From Martelella alba (GTDB lineage Bacteria; Pseudomonadota; Gammaproteobacteria; Enterobacterales; Enterobacteriaceae): DNA of 64,000 nt. The stretch is from assembly GCF_005217455.1 (NCBI RefSeq), contig NZ_SZPQ01000014.1, positions 100,308-164,307 of the forward strand, given 5' to 3'. The position numbers were made by a program, and so were the translations under genes. Shown here piece by piece: positions 30,559-39,542 of this stretch. The notes beneath the pieces are model-generated. The model made no database searches and was not told the DNA's origin. It worked only from the letters and a program-made list of their open reading frames with translations. The first letter of the stretch is position 1; each line of letters starts with the position of its first letter.

Positions 30559-31335
30559 CTACGGACGGATGAAATTGGCGACGACCAACAACAGCAACGC
30601 TACACCGGCGGCAACGCCGACTATTTTATCGCGAACCGCGATGGCATCGGTAAAGAACGCCAGTTCGTGATTATCCTCGTCATAACCACGGGATAGCATC
30701 GCCTGATAAATTCGACTGCTCTTGTCCAACGAGCGGATAAGGATGCTACCGGCTATTGCGCCGATATCCTTGATCCGCCTCAGGCACGGCGCGGTTTCGC
30801 CCAGTCTGCTGACTTGCGCCTGCCGCATGGTATGCGCGGTATCCTGCATGATGAAAACATATCGGTACATCATATCCGCGATATCGATCAGGGTGGCCGG
30901 AACTTTGCACAAACGCAGCGTCTCGAGGATTTCAATCATCGGCGTGCTGAACGATAGCGCGGCCACCAGGGTCACCGCGGCCATGATCCGTAAAAAGATG
31001 ATGACGCCGAAAAACAGTCCGTCCCGATAAGCGGTCAGGGAAAAGAAATGGAAAGGCACGACAAACAGCGGCTGGGCGCCATGGGTGAACAACAGGCTAA
31101 GAAAAACCAGCCACGCGATGCCAAACGGCATGATCAGTCGCTTTAACAATGCCTTGCGATCGCAGGGCATGACCCAGAACAGGCTGGACGCCGCTGCCCA
31201 TAACCCCAGCGAGAGGTACCAGCGGTCGAGTACGGCGGCCACTATTACCGCTGATAGCAGCACCATTGTTTTTATCCGACCGTCCAGACGACCCAAAGGC
31301 CCCTTCGCCTGGGCCGTAAAACGCGCCAGCGCCAT
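30559..31335 (-). CDS. cbiQ: Cobalt ECF transporter transmembrane subunit CbiQ
   Basis: CbiQ is the T component that couples the ATPase to CbiM. The 258-residue product has several membrane spans and a coupling region with Ala-Arg-Gly-like motifs (SRLGETAP and YQAMLSRGYDED), where the second is the conserved C-terminal coupling motif. It starts 2 bp after the upstream small subunit, tightly operonic. Confidence 0.92.
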   Translation of the reverse strand: MALARFTAQAKGPLGRLDGRIKTMVLLSAVIVAAVLDRWYLSLGLWAAASSLFWVMPCDRKALLKRLIMPFGIAWLVFLSLLFTHGAQPLFVVPFHFFSLTAYRDGLFFGVIIFLRIMAAVTLVAALSFSTPMIEILETLRLCKVPATLIDIADMMYRYVFIMQDTAHTMRQAQVSRLGETAPCLRRIKDIGAIAGSILIRSLDKSSRIYQAMLSRGYDEDNHELAFFTDAIAVRDKIVGVAAGVALLLLVVANFIRP

Positions 31336-31337
31336 GC

Positions 31338-31691
31338 TTATTCTTCTTCTTTCTTTTTGGCCGTCTCAACGGCTTTCGGCCCGAACAGCTTAAGCCAGTG
31401 ATAACCCACTATCAGGCCGGCGAAGAAATTGGCCACTGAAAACGCCCCCACTTCCGCATCGCCCGGCAACTCGGCAAACGGATGATGCTGTTTATGGACA
31501 ACGTCGGTCGCCAGATCATTGACGCGATTATCCGTACCCTCGCCGCCCATGTTATGGGCGCTCATGTAATTGCCCGCGGCGAAAATGAATAAGAGGATAA
31601 CGCACATGACGGTGAGCATCGTTTTGGTGAAACCGTCGAAAAAACGGTCCGCATTATGCCCGGTATTCAGAGTATTGCTGTTGGTTGCCAT
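31338..31691 (-). CDS. cbiN: CbiN-like small subunit of the cobalt transporter
   Basis: The 117-residue product has two spans: about residues 23-45 (TMLTVMCVILLFIFAAGNYM) and 85-105 (SVANFFAGLIVGYHWLKLFG). A hydrophilic loop between them contains His residues (HKQHHPF), and the C-terminus is Lys/Glu-rich. Two spans with an external loop is the CbiN/NikN layout, and the position between cbiM and cbiQ agrees. Sequence similarity to classical CbiN is low, so the symbol rests on topology and context. The ATG at 31691 with GGAGAAGAGA is preferred over the longer open frame. Confidence 0.78.
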   Translation of the reverse strand: MATNSNTLNTGHNADRFFDGFTKTMLTVMCVILLFIFAAGNYMSAHNMGGEGTDNRVNDLATDVVHKQHHPFAELPGDAEVGAFSVANFFAGLIVGYHWLKLFGPKAVETAKKKEEE

Positions 31692-31765
31692 TCTCTTCTC
31701 CAAGAATAGATTGCTTGCTGTCCCGGCCGGACCGGCGCAACACGCCGAAGGGGTTTTCCTGACGG

Positions 31766-32431
31766 CTAGACCGCTGGTTTTGCCGCGATACCGGGCAAAA
31801 GATCCGGTCGACGGGAGACCATGGCATGCAGCACCGCCGCGGTGAATACCGCCTCGGCCACGGCCAGAGGCAATTGCGTCGGACCATAACCCATGAAAAA
31901 AATCATCCATTGTTTCATAAAGGGCACATTGCCATGCAGGCTAAGCGCCAGCTCGAACGCGCTGGTCAGATAGGTCATCAAATCCCCCACCAACCCGGCC
32001 AGGCCCGCCGCCAGCCATAAGGGTCCATGGCACGCCCGCAGCCCGCGCCAAACCGCGTAACCTGACAGCGCGCCGACGATACCCATGGAAATCGTATTGG
32101 CGCCAATGGTGGTGATCCCGCCATGGCCGAGAAAGATCGCCTGGAAAAACAGCACAATCAGCGATATCACCGCCGTGGCGAACGGACCGACGATAATCGC
32201 CGCCAACGGCGTGCCGCAGGGATGGGAACTCGATCCGGTGACCGGAACCGGCAAATGCATCGCTGAAATAACGAAGACCGCCACGCCGACCATGGCGAGG
32301 AAGGGTTTGTAGGAGAGATTGCTTTTTATTTTACGTTTTATTTCATAGATACCCGGAATCACGAACGCGGCGGTGGCGACGTAATAGACTGCGCACGCGG
32401 ATAAGGGCAAAATTCCATCTTCGATATGCAT
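31766..32431 (-). CDS. cbiM: Cobalt ECF transporter substrate-binding subunit CbiM
   Basis: CbiM binds the metal; its N-terminus MHIEDGILP supplies the amino group and His2 ligands, and both are present. The 221-residue product has about seven spans and the conserved VPVTGSSSHPCGTPLAAI and FFQAIFLGHGGITTIGANTISMG. It is the first gene of cbiMNQO. The cobalamin riboswitch 150 bp upstream indicates repression when B12 is plentiful. Confidence 0.95.
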   Translation of the reverse strand: MHIEDGILPLSACAVYYVATAAFVIPGIYEIKRKIKSNLSYKPFLAMVGVAVFVISAMHLPVPVTGSSSHPCGTPLAAIIVGPFATAVISLIVLFFQAIFLGHGGITTIGANTISMGIVGALSGYAVWRGLRACHGPLWLAAGLAGLVGDLMTYLTSAFELALSLHGNVPFMKQWMIFFMGYGPTQLPLAVAEAVFTAAVLHAMVSRRPDLLPGIAAKPAV

Positions 32432-32589
32432 ACCTTTACCTCATGAAATAAAGGATCACGCAAGCAAGTCACCCAGCGGACCGAGGAAAAGGATGGAATA
32501 AACGCAACGCGGAATAATGAGAAACATTATGCCGCCATGGGATTGTCGAACCCTTCCCATCACCCCGGGGATTGGTGCTTACAAACAGA

Positions 32590-32725
32590 TCCGGGCCGGT
32601 CTCCTGGCTTGCCGTCGTTCTCATTTACCGCCTTCCCATGTGTCGAACACGGTGGCAAAGTGTAAACTCGTCTGGCTTACAGTAGCGGGGGCTGCGCCGG
32701 AATGGGATGACACCACCGGATGTCG
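32590..32725 (-). promoter_or_regulatory. Cobalamin (adenosylcobalamin) riboswitch of cbiMNQO
   Basis: The minus strand carries the B12 box AGCCAGGAGACCGGCC at 32609-32594. Upstream are the conserved core segments CAGCCCCCGCTACTGTAA and CATTCCGGCG, with GCCAGACG and GGGAAGGCGG between them, all in the order of the cobalamin aptamer. It lies in the cbiM leader. It is expected to shut off cobalt uptake when the cofactor is bound; the switching mechanism was not resolved. Confidence 0.95.
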
Positions 32726-32832
32726 ACTGCCGCCAGGGCGGCCGTCCCGGTCGCGCCTCATCGCCCGGTTATTCGAGCGACAGGGCGACCGCGCGGCTGC
32801 TTTCGCATTGCGGTCGATATTCATGGGGTGAC

Positions 32833-32931
32833 TATACTCGCCATCCTTCAGGTTGCCTCTTTGGCGGTACAAATCCGTTTTCGATGAATCTGCCGCCCAC
32901 AGCTTACCGCCGCGAGGCATTTTGAACGATG
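32833..32931 (-). repeat. ERIC relic with insertion arm, internally deleted
   Basis: On this strand it starts TATACTCGCCATCCTTCAGG-TTGCCTC and jumps directly into TTGGCGGTACAAATCCG, part of the insert arm seen in full-length copies. It ends GCGAGGCATTTTGAACGA. The ERIC core (TCCCC...GGGG) is missing. Confidence 0.65.
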
Positions 32932-33499
32932 AGGAATCTATCCTGGTCAGGATTCCGCACCGGCTTCCCGTTTCACCCGTTTCGCGATTGCGAAAATCGG
33001 GCACCCGTATCTTGTGCCAATAATCCTGAATACTTTTTTAAGTAACGTCAAGAGATAATTATTAAGGCTGAGAAACAAATCATTAAGAAAATAACAGCCG
33101 AAAAAAATTTCAAGGGGAAAATAACATACGCGATAGCAATTTATTGCCATTTAACTGAAAATAATCATGTAAAACAGTATGATAAAAAATATAGCTTCTA
33201 ACACTTTTCCCGCTTATTTTCCGCTGCTACGCAACTTGAATGATATATACCTATTCCATTACCGATTGGTAACCTTATTGGAACAATACAGCCGGTAATC
33301 ATGGCGTTCCGGATTCAATTTTCATCCTTTTCACATTCCCAGAATGGCAAAGGAATTCCCCCAGCGGTTCGAATATGATCCACATCAATTTTGTCGGCAT
33401 ATCCGTTAGACTGTTTATTCAACGGACATCAATTTTTCCTGTTTAATGTCTGAACCGGCCGTGAACGGCATGCCTTATTCCCCCAACGCCTCCAAATTA

Positions 33500-34078
33500 T
33501 CACATCGTCCGGCCAGGCGCCGGCAGATACCGTTTAAGCAATTCCAGCAGAGCGGGAAAGGTCATAAAGCCATCCTGCCGCCGAAAATGCCCGGCTTCGG
33601 GAAAACTGTACATCTCCGCCGCAAGGGCCCGGCCGAGGGTTGCGGTCAGTTCAGGGGGCACCACGTCATCATTGAGTGAACGCACGATAACGCGCCGGCC
33701 GATAATCTGTTTCAACCGGTCGAAATTAAAGCGGTCCCGAGTAAATGCGTTGAGTTCCGGCAACGCGGGCAACGGTTCGGCGAAACCGGCCACCAGCACG
33801 GCGCCCCCCACCGCCTCGCCCTGTTTCAGCGCGGACAGGTAGCGCAGTAGCGTCGCGCAGCCCAGACTGTGGGCGACAAACCACGTGCGGCGGGATGGCG
33901 CCGGAACGCATTGCCGCAACTGCGCCAGCCATTGTTCGGGCAGCGGCGCGCGCGGCGAGGGCATTCTCGGCAAAACCACCCGGGCGCCCTGCCGCTCAAA
34001 CTGCGCCTGCAGCCAGCGAAACCAATGATGACGGGGCGTTGAAAGGAAACCATGAATAATGACAATCTGATCGGGCAT
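33500..34078 (-). CDS. RBBP9/YdeN-family serine hydrolase
   Basis: This 192-residue alpha/beta hydrolase belongs to the RBBP9 family. The N-terminus QIVIIHGFLSTPRHHWFRWL is the HGxxxxxxHxW signature, the nucleophile is Ser71 in VAHSLGC, the Asp is in SLNDDVVP, and the His is in PEAGHFRRQDG. These proteins are small cytoplasmic hydrolases of unknown natural substrate. It is monocistronic. Confidence 0.9.
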   Translation of the reverse strand: MPDQIVIIHGFLSTPRHHWFRWLQAQFERQGARVVLPRMPSPRAPLPEQWLAQLRQCVPAPSRRTWFVAHSLGCATLLRYLSALKQGEAVGGAVLVAGFAEPLPALPELNAFTRDRFNFDRLKQIIGRRVIVRSLNDDVVPPELTATLGRALAAEMYSFPEAGHFRRQDGFMTFPALLELLKRYLPAPGRTM

Positions 34079-34617
34079 ATTTATTTGCGCTCCTCGTACA
34101 TCGCCCGGAGCATTACGCCAGGCGATCGCATTCGCTAAAGAGCGGTCAGCATAACGAAGAATTGTGTCACCGGTTTTTCACCGCTCAACAGAACCGGTTG
34201 GCGTGTCTTGTTTTTACTCCTGGAGGCGGACTACCGGCAAGGGACCACCGTCGCCCTTGACAACCCGTCGCCGTCCACTTACGTTAAAAATTATTCCAAG
34301 GGCATGCCTATCATATTCACAATGCGGTTCCTCCTTCAACCGGTCTGTTCGACAACCGTTCGGGGTATAACGGACATCGCGGCCGAATCTGGATTCGTCG
34401 CGCTTCCAGATGGGGTACGGCGCACACGTTCTCTCGCTAAAGCTCACTCCCTAGCCAGACGCCCCAGGCCCGGGCAGCGCGACGAAAACGCACCGCTTTC
34501 GCCGGACAGCGGCGGGCATAGCCCGGTAGGGGAGTGGCCGCAATCCGCCCATTGGGGTAAGTCGGGTCAAGCCGGCGGCGCTTGATTTTGCCCGCCCGTA
34601 GGTCAATGAGGTGATAC
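34079..34617. other. Intergenic region upstream of an MFS gene
   Basis: This 539-bp gap has divergent promoters expected at each side. An open frame at 34208-34585 has Arg/Ser/Pro-rich composition and no Shine-Dalgarno sequence, so it is not called. Nothing else was seen. Confidence 0.4.
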
Positions 34618-35814
34618 ATGAACAAAGAGACGGCCCGCAGTTCCCTTTCCCGCACCCGCGTCGCTGTTTTCGCGACGGCCTGCGGCATCACGGTCGCCAA
34701 TCTGTACTATGCCCAGCCGATGGTTCACACCATTGGGCAATCGCTGGCGATGCCGGATACCCTGTCCGGCCTGGTGGTGACGGTGACCCAGATAGGCTAT
34801 GCCGCCGGCCTGATTTTACTGGTGTCGCTCGCGGATCTGATGGAAAACCGTCGTCTGGTGATTTTGGCCTTGCTGGCGAATGCTCTCGCGCTATTGGCCA
34901 TGGCTGTCGCGCCGGCCGCGGCGTTGTTTTTCCTGGCGGTGTTCGGCGTCGGCTTTTTTTCCGCCGCGACCCAGGTGCTGGTGCCCTTTGCCGCGCATCT
35001 TGTGCCAGAGGCGCAACGCGGCCGGGTGGTGGGCAATGTCATGGGCGGCCTTTTGCTGGGGATCATGCTGTCCCGTCCGCTATCGACGCTATTGGCCGGC
35101 TGGTTCGGCTGGCAAGTGATCTTCTGGTTGTCCGCCCTGCTAATGGCCATTCTGGCGGTTATGCTGCGTTTGCTGTTGCCGGCGCGGCAGCCGAAACACA
35201 ACAGCAACTATTACGCCATTCTCGGTTCGCTGTGGCATTTGTTTCGCCATACGCCGCTGTTACGTCGCCGCGCGCTGTGGCAAGGCCTGTTATTCGCTGT
35301 TTTCAATCTGTTTTGGACCGCCACGCCCATGGTGCTAGCCGGCCCGCGTTTCCAGCTTTCAGCGCATGAAATCGCGCTGTTTCTCTTGGCCGGCGCCGCC
35401 GGCGCCCTGGCCGCCCCGATTGCCGGCCGCCTGGCGGACAAGGGCCTGACCGGACCCGCCACTTTAGCGGCAATGTTAATGGTGGCGCTGGCGTTCGCCG
35501 CGACGTTCGCCGCCTGGTCATGGCACAGCGTAACGCTGTTCGTCATCGCCGCCATCGTGCTTGACGCCGGCGTACAAACCCATCAAGTTCTCAGCCTGCG
35601 CGCCATTTATACCCTGCCGGCGGAAGCCCGCGGCCGGCTGAACGGCCTGTTTATGACCAGCGTATTTTTGTGCGGCTCGAGCGGCGCCTTGCTGGCGGGG
35701 GCATTGTTCGCCCATTGGGGCTGGCCGGCGGTTGCCGTCGCCGGTTGCGTCATTTCCGTCCTGGCGCTGTTCTCTTTCGCCTCGCGGGCTTCCTGGCATG
35801 CCGAAGAAGCCTGA
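34618..35814 (+). CDS. MFS exporter, YgaY/YnfM-like
   Basis: This 398-residue major facilitator has 12 predicted spans. The N-terminus has ATACGITVANLYYAQPM, and the loop 2-3 motif is GLILLVSLADLMENRRLV. The GTG-AUG context GAGGTGATACATG gives a clear start. Family members are drug or arabinose-type exporters, but the substrate is not deducible. It is monocistronic, with an unremarkable 250-bp gap before the ATP-grasp gene. Confidence 0.88.
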   Translation: MNKETARSSLSRTRVAVFATACGITVANLYYAQPMVHTIGQSLAMPDTLSGLVVTVTQIGYAAGLILLVSLADLMENRRLVILALLANALALLAMAVAPAAALFFLAVFGVGFFSAATQVLVPFAAHLVPEAQRGRVVGNVMGGLLLGIMLSRPLSTLLAGWFGWQVIFWLSALLMAILAVMLRLLLPARQPKHNSNYYAILGSLWHLFRHTPLLRRRALWQGLLFAVFNLFWTATPMVLAGPRFQLSAHEIALFLLAGAAGALAAPIAGRLADKGLTGPATLAAMLMVALAFAATFAAWSWHSVTLFVIAAIVLDAGVQTHQVLSLRAIYTLPAEARGRLNGLFMTSVFLCGSSGALLAGALFAHWGWPAVAVAGCVISVLALFSFASRASWHAEEA

Positions 35815-36064
35815 GGCCGGCAAACCAACGGAAACCGTTGACTCAGGGAGTGGCTTGCCCTAAGTCCGGCCGATTGTTTCGGCCGCTTCGCGGGGTGACG
35901 GTCGCTTAACCGCCCTTATCCCCAGGCGCTCAGACGTCGGGATGACCGGGGTGGGCGGACGCCGCCAATCCATTTTGCGTAACCCGTCATAATACTCAAA
36001 AATCTTCGCCGCAATCGGCCGAGAAGACCGCTTAAAGGGCGTTTACACGACCTTGACCAGGGGT

Positions 36065-37408
36065 ATGCCAAAACCCATACTAGCCTTCGCAAACGATCCG
36101 ACCTCCCCCCAGAAGTATGACAAGCATAGAAGAATAGACCAATTGCAAACTATAGCGATATCCCCAGCAACCGGGGTACTGGAAGGGTTTGACGAAGCGG
36201 CCGGCGAATTTATCGGTCTGGCGCCTTTTTTGCGCATAAGTATCGCCGGCGGCGATTTTTCCACGCAGGCCGCCGACTGGCTTGCCCAGGCGCAACAACG
36301 GCCGGACGATGCGACCTTGTGGATGAACCTGGCCACGGCCATGCTCTGTCTTAAACAACGGGAGATCGGGCTGGCCATACAGAAACACGCTTTGGCGATG
36401 CAGCGGGTCTATCGGCTGCGGGCCAAGATCCGACCGGTGAAACTCCGGCTGCTGATGTTGATGACGCCGGGGGATCTCGCCGCGAACATCCCGCTGGATT
36501 GCCTGCTGGAAAACGCCGATATCGAGCTGGTGTACTACTTCCTCACTCCCGGCGATCCACTGGCCAGCCCGGTTCCCGAGCACGATCTGGCGATGGTGGC
36601 CGTCAGCGCCGACGAGGAAAGCCGGGATCTGTTGCGCCGGCTTGAGACGGCGCTGGCCGACTGGCCGAAACCCATTATTAATGCGCCCGGTTATGTGCCT
36701 TTATCAGAACGCCACGCCGCCAGTCTGCTTTTGCAGGGCGCGCCAGGCCTGACCATTTGTCCGGCCCTGCATGCCAGCCGTAAGCAGTTGGAGGATGTCG
36801 CCGCCGGCCGGGCGACCCTCGAGGGTATCGCCGAGGGGCACCGTTTTCCGATTATCGTTCGTCCCGAGGGTTCCCACGGTGGACACGGGCTGGCGAAAAT
36901 TACCTCTGTGGAAACGTTGCGCACCTATCTTAGCGAGGAGATCCAGCCGGAATACTTTCTTTCCCGGTTTGTGGATTACCGCGGAGCGGACGGGTTATTC
37001 CGCAAATTCCGCATAGTCCTTATCGACGGACAACCCTATGCCTGCCACATGGCTGTCTCATCGCACTGGATGATTCATTACCTTAATGCCGGCATGTACC
37101 AAGACGAAAGCAAGCGGGCGGAAGAAGCGGATTTTCTGGCGGGCTTCCCGGCATTCGCCGCGCGCCACCACACGGCGCTGGCGGCGATATACCGCCGGAC
37201 CCGGTTGGATTACCTCGGTATCGACTGTGCCGAAACCGCCGACGGGCGGCTGCTGGTATTCGAAATCGATCCTGCCATGGTGATCCACGCCATGGACAGG
37301 GAAGACCTCTTTCCACACAAACAATACCACATGCTGAAAGTGAAAAACGCCATGCGGGAAATGCTGATACTGCGCGCCGCCGGACACCGGCTCGGCGTGC
37401 CGCGATGA
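36065..37408 (+). CDS. TPR-containing RimK-like ATP-grasp ligase
   Basis: A predicted ATP-dependent carboxylate-amine ligase of 447 residues. Residues about 66-118 look like one or two TPR helices (ADWLAQAQQRPDDATLWMNL, AIQKHALAMQRVYRL). Residues 120-250 form a pre-ATP-grasp domain. Residues 258-410 carry the ATP-grasp core: FPIIVRPEGSHGGHGLAKI (Gly-rich loop 264-278), FRKFRIVLIDGQPYACHM, and LDYLGIDCAET with LLVFEIDPAMVIH, where Glu400 and Asp402 are candidate Mg ligands in place of the usual E-x-N. The start is uncertain: ATG 36065 has GGGG too close, and TTG 36053 has AAGGG 12 bp upstream. A SerC-like gene follows 19 bp later, so the two probably form one operon. The ligase substrates are unknown. 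Confidence 0.85.
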   Translation: MPKPILAFANDPTSPQKYDKHRRIDQLQTIAISPATGVLEGFDEAAGEFIGLAPFLRISIAGGDFSTQAADWLAQAQQRPDDATLWMNLATAMLCLKQREIGLAIQKHALAMQRVYRLRAKIRPVKLRLLMLMTPGDLAANIPLDCLLENADIELVYYFLTPGDPLASPVPEHDLAMVAVSADEESRDLLRRLETALADWPKPIINAPGYVPLSERHAASLLLQGAPGLTICPALHASRKQLEDVAAGRATLEGIAEGHRFPIIVRPEGSHGGHGLAKITSVETLRTYLSEEIQPEYFLSRFVDYRGADGLFRKFRIVLIDGQPYACHMAVSSHWMIHYLNAGMYQDESKRAEEADFLAGFPAFAARHHTALAAIYRRTRLDYLGIDCAETADGRLLVFEIDPAMVIHAMDREDLFPHKQYHMLKVKNAMREMLILRAAGHRLGVPR

Positions 37409-37427
37409 CATGGGAGCAAGCAACGTC

Positions 37428-38534
37428 ATGCCGATAAATACCCGCAATGCCCTGAATTTTTCAGGAGGTCCGGGCGCGCTGCCGGAAATCGTATTGCGTC
37501 AGGTTCAAACGGCGATTATCGCCGTTCCCGAGGTGGGATTGTCCATATTGGGCATCAGCCATCGCTCGGATTGGTTCGCCGGCATCGTGCGGGAAACGGA
37601 GGAAAATATTCGGGCGTTGCTGAATCTGCCCGAGGATTTTCATATTCTTTTCCTACAAGGCGGCGCCACCCAGCAATTTTCCCAAGTGCCCATGACCCTG
37701 CTGCGCGGCCGGCGGCACGCCGCCGATTACCTCGATACCGGTTACTGGAGCCGCAAGGTGATTGCCGAGGCGATGCGCGAGGGTCCAGTACGCGTGGTCT
37801 GGAGCGGCGAGCGCTGTGGTTATCGCCGGCTGCCCAGGGAGGAGGAATTGACCTTTTCGCCTGATGCGCCCTATCTGCATTATGTCTCTAACGAAACCGT
37901 GGAAGGCTTGCAATTTCATCGCATCCTGGGCCGGGATGATGTTCCGCGCGTTTGCGATATGTCCTCGGATTTTCTGTCCAAACCCTGCCAGGCGGATAAA
38001 TTCTCGCTGATCTACGCCCACGCCCAGAAAAATATCGGACCGGCCGGGGTCACCATCGTCCTGGTTCGAGACAACGTGGTGCAATCCGCCCCGCAAAATT
38101 TACCCGCGTTTCTTGATTACCGCCGTCATGTGGAAGCTCATTCCAATCTCAACACCCCGCCGGTATTCGCGATCTATGTGGTGCTGCTGGTCACCCGCTG
38201 GCTACGGGATCAGATAGGCGGATTGGACAATATGGCGCGCATTAACCACCGCAAGGCGCAGCGGCTGCATGCCGCCATTGACGACAGCGATGGGTTCTAT
38301 CGCCACTGGGGGGACGGCGACGATCGCTCGGATATGAACGTGGCGTTCAGCCTGCCCGATGCGGCGCGGGAAAAACGGTTTTTCGCCGATGCTTCCCTGG
38401 CCGGTTTTTCCGGTCTGGAGGGCCATCGCGCCCTAGGCGGCGCGCGGGCGTCGATTTATAACGCGCTGGAACCGGCGGCGGTGGAGCGTCTGGTGGAATT
38501 TTTGGACGATTTCCGTCGCCGAAACCCCCGCTGA
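37428..38534 (+). CDS. SerC-like PLP aminotransferase paired with the ATP-grasp ligase
   Basis: A 368-residue fold-type I aminotransferase of the phosphoserine aminotransferase family. The PLP lysine is Lys201 in AHAQKNIGPAG. The cofactor and phosphate-site residues known from E. coli SerC are retained: His45-Arg46 (ISHRSDW), Trp107 (DTGYW), Asp177 (CDMSSDF), and His333-Arg334 with Arg340 (EGHRALGGARAS). It therefore probably acts on a phosphorylated oxo-acid such as 3-phosphohydroxypyruvate. It is clearly divergent from housekeeping SerC and not beside aroA, so it is likely a specialised paralogue. ATG 37428 with GGGAG upstream is chosen; an ATG at 37410 precedes that Shine-Dalgarno sequence and is less likely. 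Confidence 0.88.
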   Translation: MPINTRNALNFSGGPGALPEIVLRQVQTAIIAVPEVGLSILGISHRSDWFAGIVRETEENIRALLNLPEDFHILFLQGGATQQFSQVPMTLLRGRRHAADYLDTGYWSRKVIAEAMREGPVRVVWSGERCGYRRLPREEELTFSPDAPYLHYVSNETVEGLQFHRILGRDDVPRVCDMSSDFLSKPCQADKFSLIYAHAQKNIGPAGVTIVLVRDNVVQSAPQNLPAFLDYRRHVEAHSNLNTPPVFAIYVVLLVTRWLRDQIGGLDNMARINHRKAQRLHAAIDDSDGFYRHWGDGDDRSDMNVAFSLPDAAREKRFFADASLAGFSGLEGHRALGGARASIYNALEPAAVERLVEFLDDFRRRNPR

Positions 38535-38639
38535 TGCCCAGGCAATGCTTGCCGGGAGGATTTTTCCGTCTCGCGGTAAAACAATACGAAAATTTAACAG
38601 TGAGCAGCCTATGTTATTATGTGCAAATTGCATAAATTG

Positions 38640-38757
38640 GATTTCGTGATGACCCTCCAGTAATTTGCGTCCAATTAGTTACGATTAGCACAGGCAGGTA
38701 GAAATCTGCCGGTACGCTACCCTGATTACCCGCCATTGTGCGGGCTTTTTTGTCTCT
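38640..38757 (+). ncRNA. Candidate small structured RNA
   Basis: A hairpin GGCAG-GTAGAAAT-CTGCC at 38695-38712 is followed by CCCGC-CATTGT-GCGGG and CTTTTTT. It lies about 100-200 bp past the SerC-like stop, so it could instead be the operon's 3' UTR and terminator. No RNA family was recognised. Confidence 0.3.
38731..38756 (+). terminator. Rho-independent terminator
   Basis: The stem CCCGC/GCGGG with loop CATTGT is followed by CTTTTTT. It could terminate the ATP-grasp/SerC-like operon or a small RNA. Confidence 0.75.
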
Positions 38758-39039
38758 GGCGCCAGCAGGCGGCTCCCTGCCGAATTCAGCGTTTTCCCTT
38801 CCCCGGCAATGCTTCATGACCGTTTATGGGTATCACAGGGGGAAATTCTGACAAAAAAAGCAAAATTTCCCCAATATTCATGCTATTAAATGGCATTCCA
38901 CTCCAGTCGCCCCCGACGGGTTTATGTCAAAAACGCAAAGATTGCTTGGCGCGGCCCTGGCCCGACAACGACCCGCCCCAGGGGACGTTAACCTTCCCGC
39001 CGGTCTTTAAGACAATACGCCGGACGGTATTGAAGTCGT

Positions 39040-39168
39040 GCGGATTTTTGTGATCCGCCATTCTGTTTGTTTTTTAACCAAAAGTGATAATGTCTGTGCG
39101 GTCTTTATCACTTTGGACCGCTCCCTGGTAATGACTTGCCCGTCCTACGATGGCGACGGGCCTTTTTC
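39040..39168 (+). ncRNA. Candidate small RNA with an H-type pseudoknot
   Basis: Seen: stem 1 AAAGTGATAA (39081-39090) pairs with TTATCACTTT (39105-39114). Within its 14-nt loop GCGGTC (39098-39103) pairs with GACCGC (39116-39121) just outside the stem, giving a perfect H-type pseudoknot of 10 and 6 bp. A hairpin GCGGAT/ATCCGC (39040-39058) lies upstream, and a strong terminator (GCCCGTC/GACGGGC plus T5) ends it at 39168. The 5' end is not defined and no family was recognised. Alternatively it is a leader of the small ORF at 39295. Confidence 0.4.
39138..39168 (+). terminator. Rho-independent terminator
   Basis: GCCCGTC pairs with GACGGGC around CTACGATGGC, followed by CTTTTT. Confidence 0.85.
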
Positions 39169-39294
39169 CTTTCGCGACGGGGCCTCCGCCCCAGCCGGCG
39201 CGGTCGATGGCCTCATCTTTAATGCCACCTTTGGTACATAATTTATTCATATGACGGGCTATTCTATCTGAGGTTTTTCTGAAGAGGATGACAT

Positions 39295-39363
39295 ATGTTG
39301 ACTGTTATCGCTTTTATTTTATACGCCATAGCGTTGACCGTTATCGCAGTCAAAACCAGATGA
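39295..39363 (+). CDS. Very small hydrophobic protein (22 residues)
   Basis: The ATG at 39295 has AGAGGA seven bases upstream. The product is almost entirely one hydrophobic helix (VIAFILYAIALTVIAV) ending in Lys-Thr-Arg, the usual form of tiny enterobacterial inner-membrane proteins. No homologue was recognised. It is too short to be sure without expression data. Confidence 0.45.
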   Translation: MLTVIAFILYAIALTVIAVKTR

Positions 39364-39542
39364 TGCCCTGTCGTATTCCCGCCGTCGTCCGTGCGCCGAA
39401 GATCTTTATGCCGGGCGAGATCCTGTTGTCAACCCGCGTGATTGCCATTCCTCCTGTCCCTACCCGGCAAAACTGGTGTGGCAGTCACAGCGGGCAGGTT
39501 AAAAATACGCCATACTCACGCTGTCTTCAGACAACAAGAGGA

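Larger units (their letters stand above)
32432..33499. other. Long intergenic region around the cobalamin riboswitch
   Basis: From the left: the cbiM leader, the riboswitch (32590-32725), an ERIC relic (32833-32931), then about 550 bp of AT-rich sequence to 33499 in which no gene or motif was recognised. Confidence 0.5.
38535..39294. other. Structured non-coding region
   Basis: This 760-bp interval has no convincing protein gene but contains two rho-independent terminators (38731-38756 and 39138-39168), each preceded by stable hairpins. Two candidate small RNAs are listed separately. Confidence 0.5.

Noticed and set aside
34208..34585. 125-codon open frame upstream of the MFS gene
   Set aside because: There is no ribosome-binding site, the composition is unlike neighbouring proteins, and no family was recognised.
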